A stretch of DNA of 12,666 nt from Isohypsibius dastychi (GCA_034696485.1 JAQIWT010001078.1:1-12666); one strand, 5' to 3'; shown: positions 1 through 7,755, counted from the first letter of the stretch. Notes: generated from the letters alone by a model not told the origin. Translations and numbers: made by a program.

Positions 1-1456
1 ATGTTCAACATTGACACTAAATACGGACGAGCGGCTGTTGAAGATGTTCTCAAAATTGCCGGTGGATTCCAACCGCCCAGTAGCCTTGTCCCAACCAATT
101 ACCAAGGAGACTTTTTGCGTGACGCGCGAACTGCCATGAAGAACGTGGGGATGCTCGTTAAGTCGCCTCATGGAAATATGTACAATATTGACAAAGGTCA
201 GTCAGTTCAAATTTATCCGAAATTTGTTTTCTGTATTTGTAAGCAGTTTTCTGTATTTGTAAGCAAATTCGAAGTGGAAGACCTGAAATATTTGGTCACA
301 AGCCGAGAACGATGACTAACTCGTGCTGTATTTTGCAGATTGTTATAATATGGGAAAGTTTTTGAACCGGTTGTTGGGAATGCCGGTTGAACTCCAAAAC
401 CTTATGTTCGAGTTTTTCACTCGTTCTATGGACCATTTGATTGACTGCGCTAAACGGGAAGGCCGCTTCGATATGGGCATATTAGAACTCGGTAAAAAAT
501 GAGAAAAAAGGCGTTTGATTAGTGTTGTTTGATAGCTTGGCGTGGTTTCTCATGACAACCTTGGTCGCAAATTTGATAAGTAAGGCCCTGCTTTCAGGAT
601 TTGGGTCTACTGATGTCGTACAAGAAAAAAAGCTCGAATTCAGGGGACCAAGTGGTTGGACAAATGTCCCTACTTATCTGTACACGGTTTCCGTCGAACG
701 TGGTCTATCATGGCAAGACGCTGTTGAACTTTTGAACGAGTTCGACGACAATTCAAGCGGATTCTATCTTTCTCGAACCGTAGGCAATGTCGCTTTATTG
801 ATGGGTTTTCGAGTTGCTGTTCAATTCTGACGTCCTGTTTTTACGCAGATGATGGCCGGAAAGCACACCATCTCTCTAGCTGTTCTCAAATCTGGTCAAC
901 GAGGGACTTCTGCAAGAGAACGTCGTCTATTCTGTGTGTACCGGCCTTACAGTGGAATGCAGCTACGGTTCGATACTTATGAGGAAATCAAGCGCAAAGG
1001 GAAATTAGTCTCGCTGGATGAAGCCATGCCGGTTTGGAAAGAAATGTATGAAAGCATGTCCAAGCGATGTCTTCATGCATATTGGAATGGAAATTGCAAG
1101 AATTCCAACAATGGAGTTTGTGATGTTGGATTGAGACGACGAACATATACGATTCTGTCGGGATCCGTCTTGAGTGCATGGCAAGAAATCGGGGATGTTC
1201 TTTATAAGAACGAGCGGTATAAAAAGACGCAGAATGTCAGAGTGAGATTCCAGAATAATTCGAGGATTGTCGGTGAGTTCAGTTGAAGAAATAATGATTT
1301 GGAATGGTTTTGATTGTTTGTTCAAAATTAGGCATCATCATCCCGAACAACCATGTTCAGGAGCTGATTGACCTCTTTTTGGCGAGGGGATTCTCGAGCA
1401 CGGAAGATGCGTTAATGAGTATCGAACACTTGTCCGATGACAGTGATGATGAATGA
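1..1456 (+). CDS. SBNO: Strawberry notch (SBNO)-like protein, 3' part of gene, five exons visible
   Basis: C-terminal part of a Strawberry notch family protein, a nuclear helicase-like transcriptional co-regulator (linked to Notch signalling in Drosophila). Exons: 1-196, 339-491, 598-779, 849-1272, 1332-1456; introns of 142, 106, 69 and 59 nt, all GT-AG, with phases 1, 1, 0, 1 that keep one open frame to TGA at 1454-1456. Recognised family motifs in order: FNIDTKYGR at the start, then YNMGKFLNRLLGMP, DMGILELG, LYTVSVERGLSW, GFYLS, CVYRPYSGMQ, HAYWNGNCK, RTYTILSGSVLSAW, and RIVGIIIPNNH across the last junction. These belong to the SBNO helicase C-terminal domain. The 5' end lies outside the window; the ATG at position 1 is an internal Met. 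The protein ends in an acidic tail (SIEHLSDDSDDE). A partial copy of the last intron and exon occurs at 6411-6510. Identification is by remembered family motifs; exon limits are inferred from frame and splice consensus. Confidence 0.93.
227..266 (+). repeat. 20-bp tandem duplication inside the first SBNO intron
   Basis: Two adjacent 20-nt units (227-246 and 247-266) differ only at the last base. Each unit contains TTTGTAAGCA, which resembles a splice donor, so the intron at 197-338 holds two strong-looking decoy donors downstream of the inferred donor GGTCAGT at 197. The inferred donor is preferred because it joins the conserved DKD/YN.MGKFLNR motif in phase. Confidence 0.85.
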
Positions 1457-1604
1457 TTATGTTTTTTCCTGTTGGGCACAATCAGAAGCAATTCTTCGAG
1501 TTTCCTTGTGGATTTTTTTCTTTGAGTTGTTTTTTCTTTTGGGCAATGAAGGAAAGCGAACTGTGAACCGATCGTCATTGGTGCAGTGCAATCGTATTCT
1601 AGAA

Positions 1605-1664
1605 GAAAATTACGATAAAGACGCCATCGACAGAACGAAAAAGGTCACGGTCGCGAAGTTTTGA
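1605..1664 (+). other. Conserved 19-codon reading frame after SBNO, copy A (possible terminal exon)
   Basis: Reading frame ENYDKDAIDRTKKVTVAKF followed by TGA, just downstream of the SBNO stop. The same frame occurs at 6682-6741. The copies differ at six bases: five are silent third-position changes and one changes Lys to Glu. Upstream frames are broken by small indels, so if coding it would be a terminal exon entered through an acceptor such as ATTCTAG at 1596-1602. A splice from inside the SBNO last exon (phase-1 GT at about 1442) would join in frame in both copies, but this is only a possibility. Confidence 0.4.
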
Positions 1665-1776
1665 AAAAGCGTACGGCGTACGTAAGCGTACCTCTAATTA
1701 ACCCACTCAGTGTCCATAAAGATGACAAACAACGTTCAAAGTGTAAGAAATATGCCCGAATGTATAAAACCTATCA

Positions 1777-1782
1777 AATAAA
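1777..1782 (+). terminator. Candidate poly(A) signal for SBNO
   Basis: AATAAA about 320 nt after the SBNO stop codon. It lies only 9 nt beyond the TATA-like box of the promoter module for the next gene and is absent from the paired positions in copies B and C. If used, the SBNO transcript end overlaps the BTB gene 1 promoter. Confidence 0.35.
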
Positions 1783-1844
1783 GTCAATGGGCGGATTTAC
1801 AGGAAGCTAGAAAAATTAAAGAAACAGAACGAAGCCAAAACGTT

Positions 1845-1922
1845 GGCCGCGTTGGCCAACCACAACTTATGGCCATTTTGGCTCACCACGACTGCTGGCC
1901 GCATTGACCATAGCCCACTCGG
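1845..1922 (+). repeat. 26-bp tandem repeat, copy A
   Basis: Three 26-bp units (1845-1870, 1871-1896, 1897-1922), each starting GGCC followed by NNNTTGGCC/GACCA-like sequence. The array is kept in copies B (6931-7008) and C (7926-8002). Conserved period and position suggest a regulatory array, though a simple old duplication is possible. Confidence 0.7.
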
Positions 1923-1987
1923 CTCGCTCGGGCATGCCACTATGTACTACTGTACGCACTTATAATTAGAAACAACAACAAATACTA

Positions 1988-2113
1988 CCAGCAAGGACAC
2001 TATATGGGGACACTGCCGTGATTTGTTAAAATAGGGGACACCCCCATTTTTTTGCACTGGCTCAGGCGAACTATATATCATTCAAAAGATCGCTTCAAGA
2101 TCTATCGATTGAT
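1988..2113 (+). repeat. Left terminal inverted repeat of the TA-flanked element
   Basis: 126 bp, pairs with 2591-2716 in inverse orientation with 4 mismatches. Includes two GGGGACAC motifs, in the ATATGGGGACAC and ATAGGGGACAC contexts. Confidence 0.9.
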
Positions 2114-2590
2114 ATGCGTATCTGCGACAAATATGCATTTGGCAATGAGTTATTGATACACGAAGTTTTGATTGATTTTTACACTATTTGGCTCATGCGC
2201 AGGACCACGCGCGATGCCAGAAGGATATAAACAAGTCCCTCTGCTCCGTTTTGACGGAACATTCAGTTCAGTTCGGTTTCTCTTGACAAATTTGATTGCA
2301 GAACAGCAAAGCATCAGTCAAATCTTCACAGAAAGCGAAGCGCGTAGCGAAGCGCGCAGATGTAATCAACACTGTTTTTCTCGATCTAGCTCTTTTTCGT
2401 CAAAGAAAATCAACCCGAGCTCGGTTTTCACAGAAATAGACTAAAATATCATTTTTCATGTCTTTTGGGCCATTGTGATAAAAAACAGTGAATTTTTCAT
2501 GCAGATGACATGTCAATCAACATGTGTTTTGCTGAAAGTTTTAGCGTAGTGCTGTTTTTTCAGTTTTTGTTATTTACCGTCAGGTGCCAC

Positions 2591-2716
2591 ATCAATCGAT
2601 AGATCTTGAAGAGATCTTTTGAATGATACATAGTTTGCCTGAGCCAGTGCAAAAAAATGGGGGTGTCCCCTATTTTAACAAATCACGGCAGTGTCCCCAT
2701 ATAGTGTCTTTGCTGG
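2591..2716 (-). repeat. Right terminal inverted repeat of the TA-flanked element
   Basis: Reverse complement partner of 1988-2113. It ends in TTGCTGG followed by TA, after which homology to module B resumes (TTCAAAACCGACA). Confidence 0.9.
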
Positions 2717-2718
2717 TA

Positions 2719-2869
2719 ATTCAAAACCGACAGAGCGATACCCGATCGACCCACGTTTTCGAAAGAAGCGTTGATGGAAAACTGAAATTTGAATTTGGTG
2801 CATCTGCGTTGCTATCCCGTGTATTTTCTTTTTTTCAGTGCTTTTTTCCAGGAATCACGCTTATTATGA
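2719..2869 (+). promoter_or_regulatory. 5' leader region of BTB gene 1
   Basis: Continuation of promoter module A after the insertion, homologous to 7074-7245 and 8162-8300. It contains the conserved GCATCTGCG...TATCCCG block and acceptor-like TTTTTTTCAG (2830-2839) and TTTTTCCAG (2844-2852). These suggest a 5' UTR with an intron, but no conserved donor or upstream coding exon could be identified. Confidence 0.4.
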
Positions 2870-5780
2870 ATGCAGTACTGTCAGTGTGACCCATTAGACT
2901 GCCAAAACTATCTCGATAAAATGGAGAAATACCAAAGCCATGATCGCTCCACGCAGGTCATCCTGAATTGTCTTCCATCGGGGGAAAACATTACATGCAG
3001 CCGACTTCTACTTTCGGAAAAGAGCGTGTTTTTCAGACATTTGTTTGCATCCCCTTTGGAGCTTGGGAAAGAGGAATTCGTGCTAAAAGACATCGAGCCG
3101 AGTGCGTTACGGAGGTAGAGAATCATTGAAAATCAAACTCAAAGATCCTTAAAGAAAGCTGTCGTTTTATTAGAGTATGAATACGATTCTGTGTTCTTTT
3201 CTCAGGGTTATCATGTTTTTCGCCTCATCGGATCTTGAGCTGGATGGAGAAAACGTAATGGAATACATGTGGATGTCAGTCTACCTGCTTATTCCCTCGC
3301 TCAGACAAATCTGTTTCCAATATTTGAAATCAACTGCGGAATACCAAGATTATTTCACAATTCTGTTCTTCGCAAAGAAATATCATGTGGATGAACTCCT
3401 GTCTGAAATGACTGCACGCCTTCTGCAAAATGCCGATATAATGTTTGCGGATTCTATGTTCCTTGAGTGCGATCACCAACAGGTAAGAGAAAAGAATTGT
3501 CAAGTAAACAATAACCACCATTCAAACCATGTTTGTAATTAAGGTAGGCAAATTCATCGGCTCTGACGAACTTCGGATAAGTAGTGAAGAACGTTGCTGG
3601 CATGCTGTCAGAAACTGGTATCTCCATTATCCTGATGTTCGAGAAAGCGCATTTCGGCTACTGGTGAAGCTCGTAAGGTTTCCACTCATTCAGGTTTGAG
3701 CTAGTCTTCGCTGTTGCGGATGAATATGACAGAGTTCTGGTTTCAGCCGGATGCGTTAAACGTCATTCGAGATGAAATTACACAAAACGAATATTTCTCC
3801 GAGGTTGTCGGGCCGTTGCTGAAAATAGCGGACGAAGTACAGGCAGATGAGCGACGAGCATTTGAAATGACGCACCCAGAATACCATATGCGAAACCACG
3901 GTAAGTACTAAAAAATTCAGCAGCTTTCAGCTGGGACATTATTCATTGTTTCATGCAGCAATCCAAGAAGGGTTGATTATACTCAACGATCCCCAACACA
4001 CGATAGTTGCCGCTCTACCCGAACCTGGAGCTGCAGTTCTCAACTTGCGTGCTCCTGATCAGCATCATATTGTCGGCTTGTTTAATCCGTCAACTCGCAG
4101 AACTCAGTGGCTGCATAAAATTCCTGAACGATTTTGTCCAGAATCTGTCTGTTGTTCACCGGACGGTTTCATGTTTTGCTCTTCTTCATGGAGGGGCGAA
4201 TCGTCCAGAATATTGAGATATTGCAGTTCAACGGATTCTTGGGATGCTCTTTTCTACGACAGCCATTTTCGTACAAAGGGTAAGCAGTGGCAGCTTGCAC
4301 CGTGGGTCGATTTGTGCTCAAAGATGTCAATCTCCAGGGATGTGCGTGGTGGAAGATACTTTTTACGTTTTCCATACGCCCTTTAATCCAGGACACAACT
4401 ATTGGTTCGCACCCACTTTCCTGAAATGCTGCCTAACTTCAGTTCGCGACACTGGTGACGCCACTCTCGAACCCAGCCAGCCGCTCCCCTTTGAATATCG
4501 GTGGGGATACAGCCAGTGTGTTTCGACAAATGGATGCATTTATGTGTTTGGCTGCCAAGCGAAAAACAGTTCTGTTTTGGAAGTTGGCTTTCAAACTTTC
4601 TGCTACGAGGCCAAGTCTAAAATATGGACCCGGAAATCGGATTACCCAGTTGACATGATTATAGTGCGGGATAGTCAAGTGTGTGCCCACCCTAATGGGT
4701 TGATATATTTTTTAGGTATACGTATGCAACCGGGTGGAGATTTGTTCCGCAGGATTAAAAACCATGTTTTTATGTTGTAGCACGTAAAGTCTTTGGTGGC
4801 AATCAAGGAAGTCAATTCGGGAAGCGCGTGGTTCTGCGCTCTTATGATCCGGTGAACGACACCTGGTCAATTCATTCATGTAAGTTGTAAATTTTGCAAG
4901 ACTGGTCCGCTGGTCGTTCTCTCAGTATGTGCGCGTTTGTTGGGCGTAGTTTTTTCCACTCACCTTAAGTTTGTGTCCCTAACGAAGAGCTGACGACTAA
5001 TGTTACAATAACGAGCTCTGAAGTGTACAGTCACTCGTGTACACGTGCAAAAGTATTGAGACTCAGAGTTCCTGCCGCTGTCGTACTCTGCGATAGTGTT
5101 AGTCTTCCACGACCACGTCAGAGAATCGCAGTTCGGGTGGCCCATGATTGGTCACTGAGCCTGGGTACGCAGCATGGGCTAAAACATGCTAACCTGTCTT
5201 GCAACATGAAAACCCCACGTTTTTAAATTACCCATCCGTTGTGTATGGATGATACTACAGTATTGACGAGTGTGGGTGCTTGTATCTGGTGTGGGTGCCG
5301 TTGTTGCTCCCGTTCTCATGGGTTTAATGCGGAATACTGTACGCATACAGTCCATATGTTGATACGTTGCTTCCAATTGGTAGATTTGAAGAGAACCCTG
5401 CTCGCTGTCGCATTATGGTTATGGAACGACAAGATTATCATCAAAATTGAGAACAACTCCACCGCTCAAAAGTATGGGACTACAACATTATATTACGACG
5501 AGAGCTTGTGAACACATGTAGAATACGTTTTTGTTTCAGAAGCTTCCGTATTAGTGTGTATGATCCGGAGAAGAAATCATTTGTGTCGAGGTTCAGAGTT
5601 GCACGACGTGTGGCTGGAATACTTCCAGGTGGACCGCCTTTCCGACTGAGAAAATGTGAGGTTGAATTTTCTCTTTGCAAATTAGCCCAAGTTACAAAAG
5701 TTCAATTTACAGCCGTCTTGAAAAACGAAGTTGACGAGGTGGAAGTCATCAATGCTGGTCGCCCTGCACCTACTGCTTAA
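2870..5780 (+). CDS. BTB-BACK-kelch-like protein 1 (KLHL-like), ten exons
   Basis: Likely a KLHL-type protein; that family usually acts as a Cullin-3 ubiquitin ligase adaptor, with BTB/BACK binding Cul3 and the propeller binding substrate. Exons: 2870-3114, 3206-3482, 3544-3693, 3747-3900, 3959-4279, 4338-4715, 4781-4879, 5384-5471, 5540-5655, 5713-5780. All introns are GT-AG and the phases close to a 631-codon frame ending in TAA, close to the usual ~600 residues. BTB covers about residues 18-125 (STQVILNC..., SEKSVFFRHLFASPLE, DIEPSALRR, ENVMEYMWMSVYLLIPSLRQIC). BACK covers about 130-235 (SDELRISSEERCWHAVRNWY, VRFPLIQ). Kelch-like blades follow (TNGCIYVFGCQAK, LRSYDPVNDTWS, FRISVYDPEKKSF). 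The blades mostly lack the kelch GG doublet, and the usual BTB His before the 'VL' is Ser. Start: ATG 2870 follows an in-frame stop; ATG 2921 is the alternative, shared with gene 2. The 61-nt intron at 3483-3543 has no counterpart in gene 2 and removes part of BACK. Confidence 0.85.
3483..3543 (+). other. Gene-1-specific intron replacing a BACK-domain segment
   Basis: GTAAGA...TAATTAAG, 61 nt, phase 0 on both sides. In gene 2 the paired stretch (8912-8965, 54 nt) is coding and in frame. Read through, gene 1 meets a TAA at 3540-3542 and is out of frame by 7 nt; spliced out, the frame continues. The flanking exons sum to exactly the gene 2 exon minus 54 nt (277+150 against 481). Confidence 0.65.
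4880..5383 (+). other. Long intron 7 of BTB gene 1
   Basis: 504-nt intron, phase 1, donor GTAAGT, acceptor AATTGGTAG. It is alignable in patches to the 614-nt intron at 10305-10918 (for example GGTCACTGAG...GGGTACGCAGCA). No coding exon is needed here because exon 7 (phase 1) joins 5384 in frame. Nothing else recognised inside. Confidence 0.65.
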
Positions 5781-6184
5781 TGTGCCATACTGAAGAAAAC
5801 GTGAGCCGAACGGTATCCGCAAGCGATCTTTGGATACAATGTTGCTGGATCGTGCATGGCATTCAAATCTATGGTATTGGCAGCTTTTTAGTATATTTAA
5901 CTCTCACATCACTGGCTCAACACTGCGCTCGTGCCACCAATAACTGGTTTCCCGAGGTATTTTGTATTATTCACAATGACCTTTTTAGCGCTTGATCAGA
6001 ATTCGTGTAGGCAAAAACTTTCGTGACGTGACGCCGATGGCATTACGATAGCGCAGTGCAACTGCAACAAGCTCCTCACGAGATGCTTTGGTGTAAGATA
6101 TTTGTTATTTTGCAGACTTCTTTTTTCAACCTTTTTTCTGCACACGCAACCATGTACAATATCCGACTGAACACTGCATTGAAA
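5781..6184. other. Gap between BTB gene 1 and the middle relic
   Basis: The first about 220 bases are the 3' flank of gene 1 and resemble the flank of gene 2 (11368-11585), sharing CGCAAGCG, ATCGTGC and GCAGCTTTTTAG blocks. This shows that the duplication extended past the stop codon. No AATAAA is seen. From about 6010 to 6184 no homology was found; an acceptor-like TTATTTTGCAG ends at about 6115. Confidence 0.5.
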
Positions 6185-6510
6185 ATGTCTGTAAACTCTG
6201 ACTCCGATAAAGTGCCCCAACCAAAAGCCAAGAAAGCGAAACCCAAAGCACCTTGTCTTCAGCTCAGAAGAAGCAAAAAAGCAGACGGGCAAAGAAAAGG
6301 AAGAAGAGAAATTCTGAATCGGACTCGGAAGAATCCAGTTTTAAGCCGAGTAACACAGATAGCTCAAGTGGTTCAGAATCCGAGAATGTGTTCAGTGATG
6401 AAGATTGTTGGTGAGATCTGCTGGAAGAAGATTCGTTCAGAATGGTTTTAATTGTTCGTTCAAAATTAGGCAGTATTGAACATTTGTCCGATGACAGTGA
6501 TGATGAATGA
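6185..6510 (+). pseudogene. Chimeric Lys/Ser/Glu-rich ORF joined to an SBNO tail relic
   Basis: From ATG 6185 (GAAAATGTC) a frame runs to 6410 and, if the SBNO-type intron 6411-6469 is removed, continues in phase 1 into 6470-6510, ending IVGSIEHLSDDSDDE. That is 88 codons plus stop. The segment 6256-6410 looks more natural in the +1 frame (KKRKKRNSESDSEESSF, then SSSGSESENVFSDED), a nuclear-type basic/acidic linker. The likely history is therefore a one-base frameshift near 6253 in an older coding region. The origin of the basic/acidic part is unknown; it could be a linker of SBNO lying outside the window or another gene. A small expressed gene cannot be excluded. Confidence 0.45.
6401..6510 (+). 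pseudogene. Relic of SBNO last intron and truncated last exon
   Basis: GATTGTTG|GTGAG at 6403-6415 parallels GATTGTCG|GTGAG at 1265-1277. The following intron is 59 nt in both places (6411-6469 and 1273-1331) and ends TTCAAAATTAG. The last exon has lost the internal part coding IIPNNH...EDALM and keeps only SIEHLSDDSDDE plus stop. The match continues downstream, so this is the left edge of a DNA-level tandem duplication. Confidence 0.85.
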
Positions 6511-6681
6511 TTTTGTTTTTTTCTGTTGGGCACAATCAGAAGCAGTTTTTCGAGTTTTCTTGCAGATTTTTTTCGTTTGAGTGGTTCTCTTTTGGGCAAT
6601 GAAGGAAAGCAAAGTGTGACTCGATTGGTGCAATTATATTCCGGAAGAAAATTACAAAAATTACTTAATCCAGTACCCCAA

Positions 6682-6741
6682 GAAAATTACGACGAAGACG
6701 CTATCGATAGAACGAAAAAGGTCACAGTAGCGAAGTTTTGA
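6682..6741 (+). other. Conserved 19-codon reading frame, copy B (possible terminal exon)
   Basis: Frame ENYDEDAIDRTKKVTVAKF followed by TGA at 6739-6741, paired with 1605-1664. A good acceptor TTAATCCAG ends at 6673 and would enter this frame in phase 1. A direct repeat (GAAAATTAC at 6647-6655 and 6682-6690) explains a 35-bp deletion in copy A. The gene it would belong to is not known. Confidence 0.4.
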
Positions 6742-6750
6742 AAAAGCGTA

Positions 6751-6758
6751 TGACGTCA
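6751..6758 (+). promoter_or_regulatory. CRE-like palindrome TGACGTCA
   Basis: Perfect 8-bp cAMP-response-element consensus, 72 nt upstream of the module B TATA box. Copies A and C differ here. An 8-mer can occur by chance, so function is unproven. Confidence 0.3.
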
Positions 6759-6930
6759 CCTCTAATTAAGCCATCCAGTGTCCGTAAAGATGACAAACAA
6801 CACTCAAATTGTAAGAAATACGCCCGAATGTATAAAACTATTAAAACCTATCGAAAAAGTCATCAATGGGCGGATTTACAGAGAGCTAGAGAAATTGAGA
6901 AACAGCTGCACAGAACGAAGCCAAAACGTT

Positions 6931-7008
6931 GGCCGCGTTGGCAAACCATAACTTATGGCCATGTTGGCTCACCACGACTTCTGGCCGCATTGGCCATTGC
7001 CCACTCCG
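6931..7008 (+). repeat. 26-bp tandem repeat, copy B
   Basis: Units 6931-6956, 6957-6982 and 6983-7008, starting GGCCGCGTTGG, GGCCATGTTGG and GGCCGCATTGG. This is the cleanest of the three arrays; period is exactly 26. Confidence 0.75.
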
Positions 7009-7245
7009 CTCGCTCGGTCATGCCACCATGTACTATTGTACGCACTTGGAATTGGAAACAACAACAAATACTGTAGGGTTCAAAACCGACAATGCGGTTC
7101 CCGATCAACCCACATTTTCCAAAGAACTGTTGATGGAGACCTGAGGCTGAAATTTGAATTTGGTGCATCTGCGATGCTATCCCGTGTATTTTCTTTTTTC
7201 CAGTGCTTTTCATCCAGGAATCACGCTTACTGTGAATGCAGTACG

Positions 7246-7529
7246 ATGCAAAGCAGGTAACTTGCATAGCTCAAAATTCTAAAATGCATGACAAGTCGCA
7301 TAGGTGGGGTGGGGGCAATGGTCAGAACCTTCAAAGGTCAAACCTACTGTTTGGGCTAGCCCTCCGCTCTCTTTTGCAATTCGAGCCTGTGCCCAGATTC
7401 TTCATTTTTGACCTTCCTCTCCTTCCACTCTTGCTTCTCATCTGTCCCAAGCTTTCCTGTGGTCGTCGTGCATTATATTCCAGTATCTGTTCTTGTGTGT
7501 TCTTGCGTAAACATGGATTTCGTCCAGAG
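7246..7529. other. Stretch with no recognised gene
   Basis: Lies where the BTB gene body is missing from the middle copy. Pyrimidine-rich between about 7390 and 7470. A GT right after AAGCAG at 7257 could act as a splice donor for a transcript from module B. No similarity to the BTB exons, the SBNO exons or the right-hand gene was seen by eye. Confidence 0.4.
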
Positions 7530-7755
7530 AGAAAATATGTTTCTCTTTTCCGATGCGATAGAAAGGCTCGAAAAACAAACGGATCAACAGTGGCTCAAGC
7601 AATCTTTCCTCAGTATTGCGCGCAAAACAGAAATGGCATTCTTATCCGATAATTTCACCATATACTCCCGTGAAAAAACCCAGTTTACTCTACAAAATCA
7701 CCACTGCCGAAAATCGGCGAACTGTTCAAGTCAGAAACATGAGACGTCCTCCTCC
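7530..7755 (-). pseudogene. Frameshifted relic of the right-hand minus-strand gene
   Basis: On the minus strand this matches about 12120-12350: the end of an intron, the acceptor and the first half of the last exon of the gene at 11999-12666. It reads EYMVKLSDKNAISVLRA where the intact gene reads EYLVKISDEEAISVLRA. It then loses one base after GCGCGCA and runs into a TGA. The acceptor CACAG has become CACGG. Because intron sequence is included, it arose by DNA duplication, not retrotransposition. The + strand frame 7513-7788 is an antisense shadow. Confidence 0.8.

Larger units (their letters stand above)
1669..1985 (+). promoter_or_regulatory. Promoter-like module A (upstream of BTB gene 1)
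   Basis: This segment recurs at 6742-7070 and 7758-8069, in two cases directly upstream of a BTB-kelch gene. It holds a TATA-like box at 1763-1768 (TATAAA) conserved in all three copies, a 26-bp tandem repeat, and a conserved stretch ending in CAACAACAAATAC. Substitutions between copies are not biased to third codon positions, so it does not look coding. Three GCGTAC hexamers lie at 1673-1692, where copy B has a CRE-like site instead. A 729-bp insertion now separates this module from the gene. Promoter function is inferred from conservation and position. Confidence 0.55.
1988..2716. mobile_element. Non-autonomous TA-flanked TIR element (Tc1/mariner-type MITE-like)
   Basis: Terminal inverted repeats of 126 bp (1988-2113 and 2591-2716) differ at 4 positions. 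The ends read CCAGCAA...TTGCTGG and are flanked by TA on both sides (1986-1987, 2717-2718), the target-site duplication expected of the Tc1/mariner (IS630) superfamily. The homologous place in copy B (around 7070) is uninterrupted, which supports insertion. The interior (2114-2590) has no recognisable transposase; the longest + frame (2172-2444) matches no family I know. The interior also carries a direct repeat around AGCGAAGCGCG (2335-2360). High TIR identity suggests a fairly recent insertion. Superfamily is inferred from the TA duplication only. Confidence 0.88.
6742..7245 (+). promoter_or_regulatory. Orphan promoter-like module B
   Basis: Full-length copy of the promoter and leader found before both BTB genes: TATAAA at 6831-6836, 26-bp repeats at 6931-7008, the CAACAACAAATAC block, the GCATCTGCG...TATCCCGTG block, and acceptor-like TTTTTTCCAG. 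It stops matching at GAATGCAGTAC (7235-7245), exactly where gene 1 begins coding. No BTB sequence follows. It also preserves the empty site for both TA-flanked insertions. Either it drives nothing or it drives an unrecognised transcript over 7246-7760. Confidence 0.5.

Noticed and set aside
2172-2444. 90-codon frame within the TA-flanked element as a transposase
   Set aside because: No DDE-type motif or helix-turn-helix pattern visible and too short for a Tc1/mariner transposase.
5023-5226. Open frame inside intron 7 of BTB gene 1
   Set aside because: No equivalent frame in gene 2, and the exons on either side join in phase without it.
5464-5514. Read-through end of exon 8 (KYGTTTLYYDESL) as an alternative C terminus or a 32-nt intron from 5508
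   Set aside because: A donor at 5472 gives a 68-nt intron, the same length as in gene 2, and joins both genes in phase; a 32-nt intron would be exceptionally short and gene 2 lacks its donor.
6264-6599. Long minus-strand open frame, with a related one at 1357-1578
   Set aside because: Antisense of the Ser/Glu-rich segment and the SBNO tail relic; its similarity to 1357-1578 simply reflects the tandem duplication. No start context or splice evidence.
6738-7076. Plus-strand frame with KKYARMYKT and tandem-repeat residues
   Set aside because: Paired copy A frame has mostly non-silent changes and breaks, and the segment contains the TATA box and 26-bp repeats; it looks like promoter DNA.
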